Assembly (NCBI GenBank): GCA_030672445.1
Contig: DAOVGK010000066.1
Location: 1-20,685, forward strand
Direction: 5' to 3'
DNA from: Candidatus Aerophobota bacterium
GTDB lineage: Bacteria > Aerophobota > Aerophobia > Aerophobales > AE-B3A
Length of the DNA stretch: 20,685 nt
Positions 1 to 8,247 of this stretch are shown piece by piece (position 1 is the stretch's first letter; the number at the start of each line of letters is the position of its first letter). The notes under the pieces are model-generated. The model did no database searches. It worked only from the letters and a program-made list of their open reading frames with translations, and had not been told where the DNA came from. Both the position numbers and the translations under genes were made by a program.

Positions 1-1680
1 CTACGGCTGGTTGAGGAATTGGAGAATCAAACGGGAACATTGGTCGGGCTTCTGGAGATGAAGATTGTGAATACCGCCTTTAACGGTGACGATCTCAAGC
101 TTCTTTACCGTTTTTTTGAGAACTTGTAAGGTTGGTTTGAGAAACTTTTTAAAATCCGATTTTTCCCCCATTAAAAATAAAATCGGCGATTTTATCTGGG
201 TATCCTCATATTTTACCCTAAGCTCATTTTGATCTAATTTAGCAAGGTTATGCCAGAAAATTCGAGTGGCATTAGCATTGTTCCAATGGATTATTTGCCT
301 TATCTTTTTCTGATCCTTCCTACTCATCTGGCTATAGCTTTCTCCCATAACTAATCTGGTCATGGCCTCATCTAAAAGGCCTGTCCGCAAAAGGCCAATC
401 CATAAATCACCAACTACCGGCTTTCCCCGAAGGGAGAAAAGGAGTCGATGATCTTTTACGAACTCCTGGGCGTCAAGAAAAGCCTCGATAACAATGATTT
501 TATTGGTGAGGTTCGGATACTTTTTGGCAAATTGAAAGGCGATAGCACCTCCATAGCAAATGCCTATAAAATCAGCTTTTTCAATTTCTAACCTCTCCAT
601 AAACTTTTTAATCAGGCTGGCCTGCTCGCTAAGGCTGTAGTTAAACCTGAAGGAAGGTTTATCTGAGTCGCCATTACCTAAAAATTCAATGGCTAAGATC
701 CGGCGATATCTTGAAAGAGAGGCTACCAGAGAATCCCAGACTCTATAGGTTGCCACCGATCCGCTAATCAAAATAAGGGGCCTGCCACTTCCAGATTCTA
801 CATAGTGCAGATTATGGCCATCAACCACTACAAATCTATCTCTCCCGAATTTTGCAGTTTGAGCAACTCTATGAAAATCATTTTTATAAAAGAAATATCT
901 AGGTCTACCAAAACTCAAGCCAAAGTAATGGATAATGCGACCATTTCTTTCCAGCTCCGCCGCATAATCAAAATCGAGGATTGGGGAAAGTCCCACTGTG
1001 GCTCCCAAGGTGAGATGATCAACCTTATAGCCAACTCTCAAGGCCGACCGATTCAAAACCCTGTATTCGAAGCCGAGGTGAAACTCAAGATCATCCCTCT
1101 GGAGAACCCCACCCAAAGCAAGCAGATTCCTACCCTTTCCCCATCTGGTAGTTAGGGAAACAACGGCGCGGTTCTGAGGCTTCTTATCAGCCCACCCGAG
1201 GCCTTCATGGTAGATACCGATATCAAGCCAGGGACGAGGAGAAATCAGAATTCCCGCGTTTATGCGGCTGTCCCTTATTTTTTTATCAAAATCAGAGCTC
1301 AGCCCCCAGCCAAACCAGGGCAGAGGTCTAAATCCATAGCCAATTTTGTAATGAGTCCGATCTTCCTTTCTAAATCGGCTAATTCCCAGGGGACCTATAT
1401 TTAAAGTAGGGGTGAGATTTGGTGAGGAATCCGACGTTTTATACCCTTCTACGGACAACATGACACTTTCGAGCCATCCCAGTCCTGCTGGATTGAAGAA
1501 AAGAACGGAGGGATCGTGCACCGGAAGGGGAAGAATCCCTCCCATTCCGAGGGCCCGGACACTTAGGAGCTTCTCATCTGAAAGATTCTGGGCTAAGACA
1601 GAGCCATTCCAGCCCCCAAAAATCAACCCTAAGATTACCAAACCAAGGCCAAATATGAATTTAGCATCCAAATCTCTCAT
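1..1680 (-). CDS. Secreted outer-membrane beta-barrel / alpha-beta hydrolase fusion protein
   Basis: Predicted 559-residue two-domain envelope protein. Residues about 1-31 form a signal peptide (charged start, Leu/Ile/Gly-rich core, likely cleavage after SVLA-Q). Residues about 40-265 resemble the PorV/PorQ/UPF0164 barrel family: an RALGMGG segment and FFNPAGLG near 46-68, then alternating aromatic/glycine strands ending in HYFGLSF, which looks like a closing barrel strand. Residues about 281-559 are an alpha/beta hydrolase. It has a FLGNGDSDKP turn, a nucleophile elbow GICYG with Cys375 where Ser is usual, a candidate acid Asp509 after MGEKS, and candidate His538 in GGIHNLHL. The start at 1680 was chosen because it opens directly into the signal peptide; the longer in-frame reading begins with TTG inside the upstream gene. 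It overlaps that glycosyltransferase gene by 20 bp, so translational coupling is likely. The substrate is unknown. The fold calls come from motifs; the fusion is directly visible as one uninterrupted frame. Confidence 0.8.
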   Translation of the reverse strand: MRDLDAKFIFGLGLVILGLIFGGWNGSVLAQNLSDEKLLSVRALGMGGILPLPVHDPSVLFFNPAGLGWLESVMLSVEGYKTSDSSPNLTPTLNIGPLGISRFRKEDRTHYKIGYGFRPLPWFGWGLSSDFDKKIRDSRINAGILISPRPWLDIGIYHEGLGWADKKPQNRAVVSLTTRWGKGRNLLALGGVLQRDDLEFHLGFEYRVLNRSALRVGYKVDHLTLGATVGLSPILDFDYAAELERNGRIIHYFGLSFGRPRYFFYKNDFHRVAQTAKFGRDRFVVVDGHNLHYVESGSGRPLILISGSVATYRVWDSLVASLSRYRRILAIEFLGNGDSDKPSFRFNYSLSEQASLIKKFMERLEIEKADFIGICYGGAIAFQFAKKYPNLTNKIIVIEAFLDAQEFVKDHRLLFSLRGKPVVGDLWIGLLRTGLLDEAMTRLVMGESYSQMSRKDQKKIRQIIHWNNANATRIFWHNLAKLDQNELRVKYEDTQIKSPILFLMGEKSDFKKFLKPTLQVLKKTVKKLEIVTVKGGIHNLHLQKPDQCSRLILQFLNQP

Positions 1681-2791
1681 TAGCCAATTCAACGATTCTG
1701 CGGGCAATATCCAAGGCGGCCTTGGGCTTGACCAGCTCCCTTTTCCTGATTTGCCAGTTTTCGAGATCAAAGGACCCATCAAGAAAGCTCTGGATTAAGC
1801 TAACTATCTCCTTTTCTCCTTGCAAGTTAAAGGCAATCTTCTTTTTGAGAAGGAACTCTTGATTTTTTCTCTCCTGCCCGGCTAAGTAATCCTGGATCCC
1901 CAGGGGAAGGTCTTTAACCAGGGCTTCAGCAATGGTAAGTCCCCCTGGTTTTGAGATAAGTAAATCTGATATTTCCATTAACTCATTGATTTTCCTGGTA
2001 TAGCCCAAAATCTTAATAGGAATACTAAGTTCTGATTCAATTTCCTGAAGCTCTTTCTTCAGCCCATCATTGGTTCCGGTTACTATCAAAAGCTGAATAG
2101 GTAGACCTAATCCATTTAAGGCATCTACGGTCCGACGAAAAGCTCCAATTCCCTGACCCCCTCCCATCAAAAGAATAGTAAAAAGGTCATGCCTTATTTG
2201 CCATTTATCTTTTAATCCCTCTTTATCAGTATCCTCAGAAAAAATAGGCGAGACAGGGATTCCACAGATTTGAACCTTATCCTGGGAAATTCCTTTCTTT
2301 CTCAGGCTTTCTTTCATTCCCTCATGAGCAAGGAAATAGAGATCAACATTGTTATAAGTCCAGTAAGGATGAAGAGAATAATCAGTAGGAACCGCTACTA
2401 ACAAATAATCTAATTTTCTTCGTCTTTTTATAGTAGAACAGAGTGCAAGGGGTAGTCCATGGGTACATATGACCACCTGAGGATTAAAAGGGACAATGAC
2501 CTCCTTGTAAAGTCGGAAGGAATTTAACCTACAAGAAAACTCTCTCAGAACGTAAGTTAGCCAATAAATTAGATTACTGTCCCAGAGAAAATCCCAGAAC
2601 CGGGGGGTTACTTTTATAGCAGTGTAATAGAGATCATCTAATATTTTCCTGACCAGAGGATTTCCGTGCTTAAAAAGATCTTCTTTCCTGACTTTTATTT
2701 GAGGATATAACCTCTCTAAGGCCTGCTCAATAGCTTCGGCAGCACGGCGGTGACCCGACACTCTCGAGACATATAGAAGAAGGATTTTCAT
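1661..2791 (-). CDS. MGDG synthase/UgtP-like GT28 family glycosyltransferase
   Basis: 376 residues, the usual length for processive diacylglycerol glycosyltransferases and plant/bacterial MGDG synthases, which move a sugar from a UDP-sugar to diacylglycerol at the inner membrane. The N-terminal half carries the MGDG-synthase-type motif SGHRRAAEAI at residues 12-21 and a PTDYSLHPYW segment near 135-144. The C-terminal half is a GT28/MurG-like nucleotide-sugar domain with MGGGQG at 209-214, SKPGGLTIAEAL at 280-291 and GQERKN at 305-310. No transmembrane segment is evident, which fits a peripheral membrane enzyme. It begins 53 bp after the coaX stop, and its 3' end overlaps the barrel-hydrolase gene, suggesting a paired envelope function. 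No strong Shine-Dalgarno is visible. The family is secure; sugar donor and lipid acceptor cannot be read from sequence. Confidence 0.85.
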   Translation of the reverse strand: MKILLLYVSRVSGHRRAAEAIEQALERLYPQIKVRKEDLFKHGNPLVRKILDDLYYTAIKVTPRFWDFLWDSNLIYWLTYVLREFSCRLNSFRLYKEVIVPFNPQVVICTHGLPLALCSTIKRRRKLDYLLVAVPTDYSLHPYWTYNNVDLYFLAHEGMKESLRKKGISQDKVQICGIPVSPIFSEDTDKEGLKDKWQIRHDLFTILLMGGGQGIGAFRRTVDALNGLGLPIQLLIVTGTNDGLKKELQEIESELSIPIKILGYTRKINELMEISDLLISKPGGLTIAEALVKDLPLGIQDYLAGQERKNQEFLLKKKIAFNLQGEKEIVSLIQSFLDGSFDLENWQIRKRELVKPKAALDIARRIVELANERFGC

Positions 2792-2844
2792 AATTTATTT
2801 AGATCTCAGTGCTTCGGGTCCTGAAAGGAGCCCATTTTCTTCCC

Positions 2845-3618
2845 CTAGCCTGGAGATCTATCTGGCCATTTCTCTACCATAAAATTTAGCCCCTCTAAAG
2901 TCAGCACAGGATCGACCTCATCGATCTCGGCACACTCCTCTCCTAATAAGATCCCCATTCCACCCGTGGCTATGACTTTTACCTCTTTTCCCAGCTCCCT
3001 TTTTATTCCCCTAATGATCTCTCTTACCCCACCAAGCCACCCATAAAATAACCCTGCCCCTAAACCATCTTTGGTGTTCTTTCCAATTACGGAGGCTGGT
3101 TTTTTAAACTCCACCGGGAATAAAGCTTCCGCCTTCTCGGCCAGACTCTCCATGGCAGTCCTTACCCCCGGAGCTATGACTCCCCCTAGATATTCTCCTT
3201 TTTCCGAGATCACATCAAAGGTAGTAGCGGTTCCAAAATCTATCACAATGGCCGGAAGTTCATACAATTCTGCCGCAGCAACTACATTGGCTATTCTATC
3301 CGCTCCTACCTCTCCAGGGTTATCACACAAAAGAGGTATTCCTACTTTCTCTACCTCTACTTCAAAAGCAGATACTCTAAAATACTTCTCTATTGCCTTC
3401 TTTAAAGGAGAAACCACCGAAGAGACCACAGAAGAGATCATTGCTTTACTTATCTTAATTTCTCTACCAGACTCTGTTATCCAACTGGAAAGTAAGATCC
3501 CCCATTCATCAAGCTCCTTTCTGGGTCGGGTAGCAAACTCTCCACTGAGCACTAGATCCCTTTTTTCAAAAATTCCCGCCTTGACTACCGTATTACCTAC
3601 ATCAATAACCAGGTTCAT
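2845..3618 (-). CDS. coaX: Type III pantothenate kinase
   Basis: 257 residues, normal for CoaX. It phosphorylates pantothenate with ATP in the first step of coenzyme A synthesis, in the cytoplasm, and unlike type I enzymes is insensitive to CoA feedback and usually needs a monovalent cation (family knowledge). Visible motifs are the N-terminal phosphate-binding DVGNT (6-10), the pantothenate/catalytic PGEVGADR (101-108), the second phosphate loop DFGTATT (127-133), GGVIAPG (145-151) and ATGGMG (217-222), all of the ASKHA fold. The ATG overlaps the birA stop in an ATGA arrangement, so the two are probably translationally coupled. Pairing of birA and coaX is common in bacteria, often as neighbours or fusions. 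Nothing is missing. Confidence 0.95.
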   Translation of the reverse strand: MNLVIDVGNTVVKAGIFEKRDLVLSGEFATRPRKELDEWGILLSSWITESGREIKISKAMISSVVSSVVSPLKKAIEKYFRVSAFEVEVEKVGIPLLCDNPGEVGADRIANVVAAAELYELPAIVIDFGTATTFDVISEKGEYLGGVIAPGVRTAMESLAEKAEALFPVEFKKPASVIGKNTKDGLGAGLFYGWLGGVREIIRGIKRELGKEVKVIATGGMGILLGEECAEIDEVDPVLTLEGLNFMVEKWPDRSPG

Positions 3619-4364
3619 ATCTTTTGAGGCCTTTCCTTGATATGTCCTTCCTCAGGAACGATCTTTCTGTGCATTCCACTCTCTAAACGCAGTATCAATC
3701 CACCATCTTCATCTAAATCCTGTGCTAGACCTCGAAACTTTCCCTCAGTAGTTACAACCTCCACCTGCTGGCCCAGTAAAGAGGAAAATAAGCGAGCTTT
3801 TTCCAAAAGCAGCCGAACATTGACTCGAGAGGAAAAATATAGACTTTCTAGCTCTTCTAACGCACACTCCAGAAACCTTTTTTTTGAAGTTGAGTGTCCG
3901 GTTTCCTTGATCAACGAAGTTGCTGTAAAAGAGAGAGGTGAAGGAAATTCCCGAATATTCAGATTAACTCCTATGCCTATGACGGCAAAGTTCACCCTGG
4001 CCCTTTCAGCTCTCACTTTAACTAACACCCCTGCCACCTTTTTGTCCCTTATCACTACATCGTTAGGCCATCGAATCCGCACCTTAAGCGAAGGAAATAG
4101 TCTATCTATACTTATAGCAATTCCTACGGCTCCCAGAATGCTCAACCGGGGAACTTCGGAAGAAAACATGCAGGGACGCAAAATAAGAGAAAACCATAAT
4201 CCTCCCTGGGGAGAATACCAGTAACGATCCCCCCTTCCTTCTCCCTGAGTTTGCTCATCAGCCACCACCACCGTCCCCTCCTCTGCTCCTTTTCTGGCAA
4301 GCAAATAGGCAATTTTATTGGTGGACTCTAAGGAGAAGTAATGATAAATTTCTTTACCAAACAC
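3615..4364 (-). CDS. birA: Biotin-[acetyl-CoA-carboxylase] ligase, class I
   Basis: 249 residues with no N-terminal helix-turn-helix, so this is a class I ligase that attaches biotin through biotinyl-AMP to carboxylase or decarboxylase carrier domains but should not repress biotin genes. Motifs are the adenylate loop GEGRGDRYWYSPQGG (41-55), RWPND (98-102), KKVAGVLV (108-115, including the biotin-contacting Lys) and GIGVNLN (130-136), followed by a small C-terminal SH3-like domain from about 195. The usual Gly of the GRxGR loop is Asp46 here, a mild departure. The start is GTG at 4362-4364, six bases after the pckG stop, with an AGGA about a dozen bases upstream. It overlaps coaX by 4 bp. The biotinylated target is not in the window. 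Confidence 0.93.
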   Translation of the reverse strand: MFGKEIYHYFSLESTNKIAYLLARKGAEEGTVVVADEQTQGEGRGDRYWYSPQGGLWFSLILRPCMFSSEVPRLSILGAVGIAISIDRLFPSLKVRIRWPNDVVIRDKKVAGVLVKVRAERARVNFAVIGIGVNLNIREFPSPLSFTATSLIKETGHSTSKKRFLECALEELESLYFSSRVNVRLLLEKARLFSSLLGQQVEVVTTEGKFRGLAQDLDEDGGLILRLESGMHRKIVPEEGHIKERPQKI

Positions 4365-4370
4365 TGATCA

Positions 4371-6269
4371 CTAATTCCTGATAGCTGTTTTATCAAATAC
4401 CCCTGGAGTTACATAATCTCCGTATTTTGCTCTGGCAGCTTCTAATCTCCGTTTCTGTTGTTCAAGAGTCTCAAATAAAACCTTGGGAGTATCGGGAACC
4501 TCTGTTTGGTAGATTTCGACAATCCTTTCGATTTTGGCAAGATTCTCTGGAATTCTTAAGGTGAACTGCTCCACATAGTCTTTTTCAGCGTAATCTTTAT
4601 TAAGAACTTCTCTAAATAATCTTTTAAGGTCCTTATATTTCGGGATATAACCGGTTGGGGTTTTAATTGCATCTACATCCCCGTTAACACGTAGCTCCAT
4701 CCATTTAATCCAGACATATTTATCATTCATCGCATTCATATATTTGCCATTTTTATCCTTCAAGAAGTAGTTAACAGAGAAAATAGAGGGTGGTTTATCT
4801 ATAGCATTGCCGAATTCAAGATTATTATGGACATATTTACCAACAGTAATTGACAAAAAATCTAGATTGGACATAGGATTGAACTCTCTTACACCTTCTT
4901 TTCCCAGAGTTGCTGCGGTGGTTTCTGACTCTAATGTTGCACCCATGGTCAATATTCCGTGGCTCCAGTCAAAAGCCTGTCCCACAGGTACCAAGGTGTC
5001 GGAATCTCTACCCCCGTAAATTATCCCACCTACTACCACTCCTTGAGGATCATCTAGCTTTGGATCACAATTTTTTAACCCTTTTAAACAGACGGTATAT
5101 CTTGCATTCCTGTGGGACGGAGTTATCTCGATACTTCTTGAATCCTTTTTCCCTCCAGTCCACTTTCCAGAATGATTAATTCCCTTTTTGGGGACATCCC
5201 CATCTTTTCCAAGCCAGTATGGAATCCTATCGTCAGTTACTAGAACATTAGAGAAAATTACTTCTCCGGGAGAATTGAGAGCTTCCCAGATTAAGGGTTC
5301 ATCTTTTGAATTAACACCCCTGATAATTCCAAATATTCCCCATTCAGCATTTACGGCACGGAGCTTTCCATTTTTCTTCCTCAAAAATGCTATATCATCA
5401 CCGACAATGGTCTCCCCTTTTAACATGGAAGTTGCAGTTTTACCACATAAACTTGGGAAAGCGCCTGTGAAGTAGCTCACCCGTCTCCCTGGACCGTGAA
5501 CCCCGAGAATGAACATATGCTCAGTCAGCCACCCTTCCTGTGAAGCCTTATGGATAGCCAACCGCATAGCAAGTTTTTTAAGTCCGATAGTATTTCCGCC
5601 GTACTGGGTATTGGTGCTGAAAACTACATTTTCTTCTATGTCTATATATATCCTGCGTTTGTCAATATTTTTACTCACTCCATTTTCCAGAATACCTGCA
5701 CTGTGAACAAATTTGAAAAATTCATGGGAATCCCCGATTTCCTTGAATTCCTCGTATCCACTTCTATAGAGAATGCCTTCGCTGTGGGCAACATAACCTG
5801 AATCGGTTATCTGAACACATGGAATTGAAAACTCAGAGTTTGTGGGGCCCAAACAGAAGAAACAAACATATACCTCTTTTCCGCGCATAATATTTTTCAG
5901 GTATTCATGTACTTCTTTAAGCCCTTTCTCTCGATCTATTGCATTAATATGGGCACCAAGATTCATATCAGGGGGAAGAAGGTACTTGGTTTTATCTTTA
6001 TCCCTTGCTTGGTCGTTATATCCGTCAAAATGGACTGTATGACCTTCAATGGCTAGTTTTTCCTCCTCCCCATTTTCTAATACCTTGTTTCCAATGTACT
6101 GAGCGTCTTCAGCAGAATCGGTGCGGACAAAAACAGAAGCAGGATTACAATGCTCCACATATTTTGCTATAAAATCAACAAGCTTTGGATTGTCCAACGC
6201 CATTAGCTTTTCGTAGCTATCTGCTTTACACTTGTTTTCAAGCAATTTTACACAACTTTTTTCCTTCAT
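4371..6269 (-). CDS. pckG: Phosphoenolpyruvate carboxykinase (GTP)
   Basis: 632 residues, typical of the GTP-dependent family (about 600-640) and unlike ATP-type PckA. It interconverts oxaloacetate + GTP and PEP + GDP + CO2, linking the C4-acid pool to gluconeogenesis or, in reverse, anaplerosis. Visible signatures are YGGNTIGLKK (223-232, metal-binding Lys), the P-loop region FPSLCGKTATS (271-281) with the family's reactive Cys at 275, the kinase-2 motif VGDDIAFLR (289-297), and FSNVLVTDD further on. The P-loop reads CGKTAT rather than the commoner CGKTNL, a variant that should still bind nucleotide. Its ATG overlaps the ribF stop in ATGA, so this central-carbon enzyme sits inside a cofactor and translation operon, which is an uncommon setting. 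Family assignment is secure; direction of flux is not known. Confidence 0.94.
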   Translation of the reverse strand: MKEKSCVKLLENKCKADSYEKLMALDNPKLVDFIAKYVEHCNPASVFVRTDSAEDAQYIGNKVLENGEEEKLAIEGHTVHFDGYNDQARDKDKTKYLLPPDMNLGAHINAIDREKGLKEVHEYLKNIMRGKEVYVCFFCLGPTNSEFSIPCVQITDSGYVAHSEGILYRSGYEEFKEIGDSHEFFKFVHSAGILENGVSKNIDKRRIYIDIEENVVFSTNTQYGGNTIGLKKLAMRLAIHKASQEGWLTEHMFILGVHGPGRRVSYFTGAFPSLCGKTATSMLKGETIVGDDIAFLRKKNGKLRAVNAEWGIFGIIRGVNSKDEPLIWEALNSPGEVIFSNVLVTDDRIPYWLGKDGDVPKKGINHSGKWTGGKKDSRSIEITPSHRNARYTVCLKGLKNCDPKLDDPQGVVVGGIIYGGRDSDTLVPVGQAFDWSHGILTMGATLESETTAATLGKEGVREFNPMSNLDFLSITVGKYVHNNLEFGNAIDKPPSIFSVNYFLKDKNGKYMNAMNDKYVWIKWMELRVNGDVDAIKTPTGYIPKYKDLKRLFREVLNKDYAEKDYVEQFTLRIPENLAKIERIVEIYQTEVPDTPKVLFETLEQQKRRLEAARAKYGDYVTPGVFDKTAIRN

Positions 6270-7198
6270 GAAAGACAGTTGAATCCCTCCAGAATCTTGT
6301 CTGCCTCTTTTCTATCTTTCTTTATTCTTTCCGCTAAGCGCGAAAAGGAGGCAAACCTTTCTATTCCCCGAATTTTGTCAACCAACTCAACTTTAATCAT
6401 ATCTCCATAAATATCCCCCTTAAATTTTATTATATGCACCTCAATTCCAAAGGAACTATCACCAAAAGTCGGCTTAGCCCCCACGTTTATTATTGCCTTG
6501 TAAAACTCTCCCTTTAAGGTGAGTTTACCGACATACACTCCCGGAGCAGGTAAAAGTTTATGGGGGTGAGGTTCCAGGTTGGCGGTGGGATAGCCAAGAG
6601 CTCGACCTCGTCTCTTCCCCCTCACCACTTTGCCAAGAACTGTAGGATATCGACCCAGCCATTGACTCACTTTTTCTATTTTTCCTTCTTTTAACCACTG
6701 ACGAATTAAAGAGCTGCTCAGCTTTTTCTTATCTACTTTGAGAAGAGGAATCGTCTTGAGTTTGTATCCAAACTCATTTTCTGCCTCTTTTAGCCAACTT
6801 ACATCTCCCTTTCTATCTTTGCCAAATACGAAATCTTCCCCTACCACTACTTCTTCAATCTCTAAATTATTACTCAGTTGTTTCATAAAGGAATACGGGG
6901 AAAGAGAAGCAAAGCTAGAGGTAAAAGGCAAAATAAATACTAAATCTATACCTAATTCGGCAAGAATCTTCTTCTTTTCTCCCCAGGTGGTTAGAAGAGG
7001 CAAAGGCTGGCCAGAGAAATACTCCGAAGGATGAGAGGTAAAGCTAATCACACAGCTTTTTCCTCCTTTGAGCTTTGCGTCTTTAACTAACTGGGTAAGA
7101 ATCTCTTGGTGTCCCTTATGAATTCCATCATAAAAACCGACTGTGAGAATAATGTGCGCCAGTTTTTCCCTGGGGGAAAATTTTCTTTTAACCTCCAT
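6266..7198 (-). CDS. ribF: Bifunctional riboflavin kinase / FAD synthetase
   Basis: 310 residues, the normal size for bifunctional RibF. The N-terminal nucleotidyltransferase domain has GFYDGIHKGH (21-30), a variant of GxFDGxHxGH with Tyr for Phe, and a partner motif SSSLIRQ (161-167). The C-terminal flavokinase domain has GYPTAN (202-207), GVYVG (220-224) and EVHIIKFKGDIYG from 253, with Glu253 the probable catalytic base. The protein converts riboflavin to FMN and then FAD. FAD is needed by the acyl-CoA dehydrogenase and ETF encoded elsewhere in this window. It starts one base after the truB stop and overlaps pckG by 4 bp. A truB-ribF pair is a standard bacterial arrangement. No FMN riboswitch is seen upstream. 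Confidence 0.95.
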   Translation of the reverse strand: MEVKRKFSPREKLAHIILTVGFYDGIHKGHQEILTQLVKDAKLKGGKSCVISFTSHPSEYFSGQPLPLLTTWGEKKKILAELGIDLVFILPFTSSFASLSPYSFMKQLSNNLEIEEVVVGEDFVFGKDRKGDVSWLKEAENEFGYKLKTIPLLKVDKKKLSSSLIRQWLKEGKIEKVSQWLGRYPTVLGKVVRGKRRGRALGYPTANLEPHPHKLLPAPGVYVGKLTLKGEFYKAIINVGAKPTFGDSSFGIEVHIIKFKGDIYGDMIKVELVDKIRGIERFASFSRLAERIKKDRKEADKILEGFNCLS

Positions 7199-7199
7199 C

Positions 7200-8129
7200 T
7201 TAAATAAGTACTCTCAGATATTTAAAGCCTATTTTATCTTTACAAAAATGAGATTCTTCTTGCAGACTTATGGCTACTGCTAGAAGCTCTCCTTCTTGAC
7301 TGCATAACCGAACCTTATTGCCTTTTCCCAACTCCTGGGGTAAGAAATCCAGATGAGATAAATATAGAGGCCTGCCCCACTTGACCATCTTCTCCACTCC
7401 GGGTTTTACCTTGACCAGGGGTAGGTGAGGTAAAACATCTCTCAAAGAACAAATAATTTCTTCCTCTTTCCCATGGCTAACTATTTCCTCTAAATCCTTC
7501 AATGTCTTGGCTTGCTTTAAATCAAAAGGACCTACCTTAATCCGACAAAGCGCAGCCTGGTAGGCTCCAAAACCAGAAACCTTCCCTATATCGGCACATA
7601 AACTCCTAACGTAAGTGCCTTTAGAGCAACGTACTTTAAACTGTACTTTAGGATGACGATTAGAGATGAAATCCAGTAACTCAAGCTCGTAAATCCAGAT
7701 TTTCCTTGGTGGACGCTCAACCTCCAGGCCATCTCTGGCTATTTTATAGAGTCTCTTCCCCTTCCAGTGGACAGCGGAAAGCATAGGAGGAGTCTGAATT
7801 ATTTTCCCCCTAAAACGAGCAAAAAGCTCCTCCACTTTATCTTTGGACAGAGAAGAGGCGTCTTTCTCCTCTACTACCTCTCCCTGACCATTAAGACTGG
7901 TGGTGGTCATGCCAAAAATTATCTGGCCTTGATAAGTTTTGTCGAGATCCTGTAGGAAACGGGTCAGCTTGGTAGCCCGGCCTAAGCATATCAAGAGAAG
8001 CCCGGTGGCGAGGGGGTCCAGTGTTCCGGTATGTCCTACCTTCCTTATCTTAAGGAGCTGCCTTATTCTCTTCACCACGTCATGAGAAGTCACCCCTTTC
8101 GGCTTATCTATCAATAATAGTCCATCCAT
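7200..8129 (-). CDS. truB: tRNA pseudouridine(55) synthase TruB
   Basis: 309 residues. It isomerises U55 in the T-loop of tRNAs. The N-terminal catalytic domain shows IDKPKGVTSHDVV (7-19) and VGHTGTLDPLATG (31-43), with Asp38 as catalytic nucleophile. KGTYVRSLCADIG near 169-181 is the second conserved TruB block. The C-terminal 70 or so residues form a PUA-like tail. The ATG is preceded by an AAGG about 3 bases upstream (within 8130-8140, read on the minus strand). A palindromic repeat ends 22 bases upstream of the start and separates this gene from the ylxP-like gene. In most bacteria rbfA and often nrnA stand at that position. Confidence 0.96.
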   Translation of the reverse strand: MDGLLLIDKPKGVTSHDVVKRIRQLLKIRKVGHTGTLDPLATGLLLICLGRATKLTRFLQDLDKTYQGQIIFGMTTTSLNGQGEVVEEKDASSLSKDKVEELFARFRGKIIQTPPMLSAVHWKGKRLYKIARDGLEVERPPRKIWIYELELLDFISNRHPKVQFKVRCSKGTYVRSLCADIGKVSGFGAYQAALCRIKVGPFDLKQAKTLKDLEEIVSHGKEEEIICSLRDVLPHLPLVKVKPGVEKMVKWGRPLYLSHLDFLPQELGKGNKVRLCSQEGELLAVAISLQEESHFCKDKIGFKYLRVLI

Positions 8130-8150
8130 GATCCTTACCTATTGGAAAAT

Positions 8151-8227
8151 GGGGACGTGATTATTTTTTTTCGGGAGGAAAATAATTGTACTATCTGAAG
8201 AGCGAACTAGAAAATAATCACGTCCCC
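8151..8227. repeat. 77 bp palindromic repeat with perfect 17 bp arms
   Basis: The arm GGGGACGTGATTATTTT at 8151-8167 is matched exactly by its reverse complement at 8211-8227, around a 43-base centre. A short run of A precedes the left arm (8146-8149) and T follows the right arm (8228-8233), extending the symmetry after one mismatch. The inner GAAAATAAT at 8178-8186 also repeats part of the right arm. It fills most of the 118 bp gap between the ylxP-like gene and truB in an otherwise tight operon. It looks like a REP/MITE-type mobile hairpin. In the direction of transcription only a weak T stretch follows the stem, so it is a poor intrinsic terminator, but it could attenuate the message or be a processing site. 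Confidence 0.8.
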
Positions 8228-8247
8228 TTTTTTGAGGGAAGGGATAA

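Noticed and set aside
375..420. Loss of Ser in the hydrolase taken as an inactive enzyme
   Set aside because: The nucleophile elbow itself lies near 553-567; Cys elbows are active in known relatives and the His and acid positions are kept, so inactivity cannot be claimed. No other defect was seen here.
1681..1782. 34-residue N-terminal extension of the barrel-hydrolase protein
   Set aside because: It begins with TTG inside the glycosyltransferase gene, has no export character, and would bury the obvious signal peptide. Start at 1680 is preferred.
8146..8233. Intrinsic terminator for the minus-strand operon
   Set aside because: The long T run follows the stem on the plus strand; in the transcribed direction only ATTTTCC follows and the loop is 43 bases.
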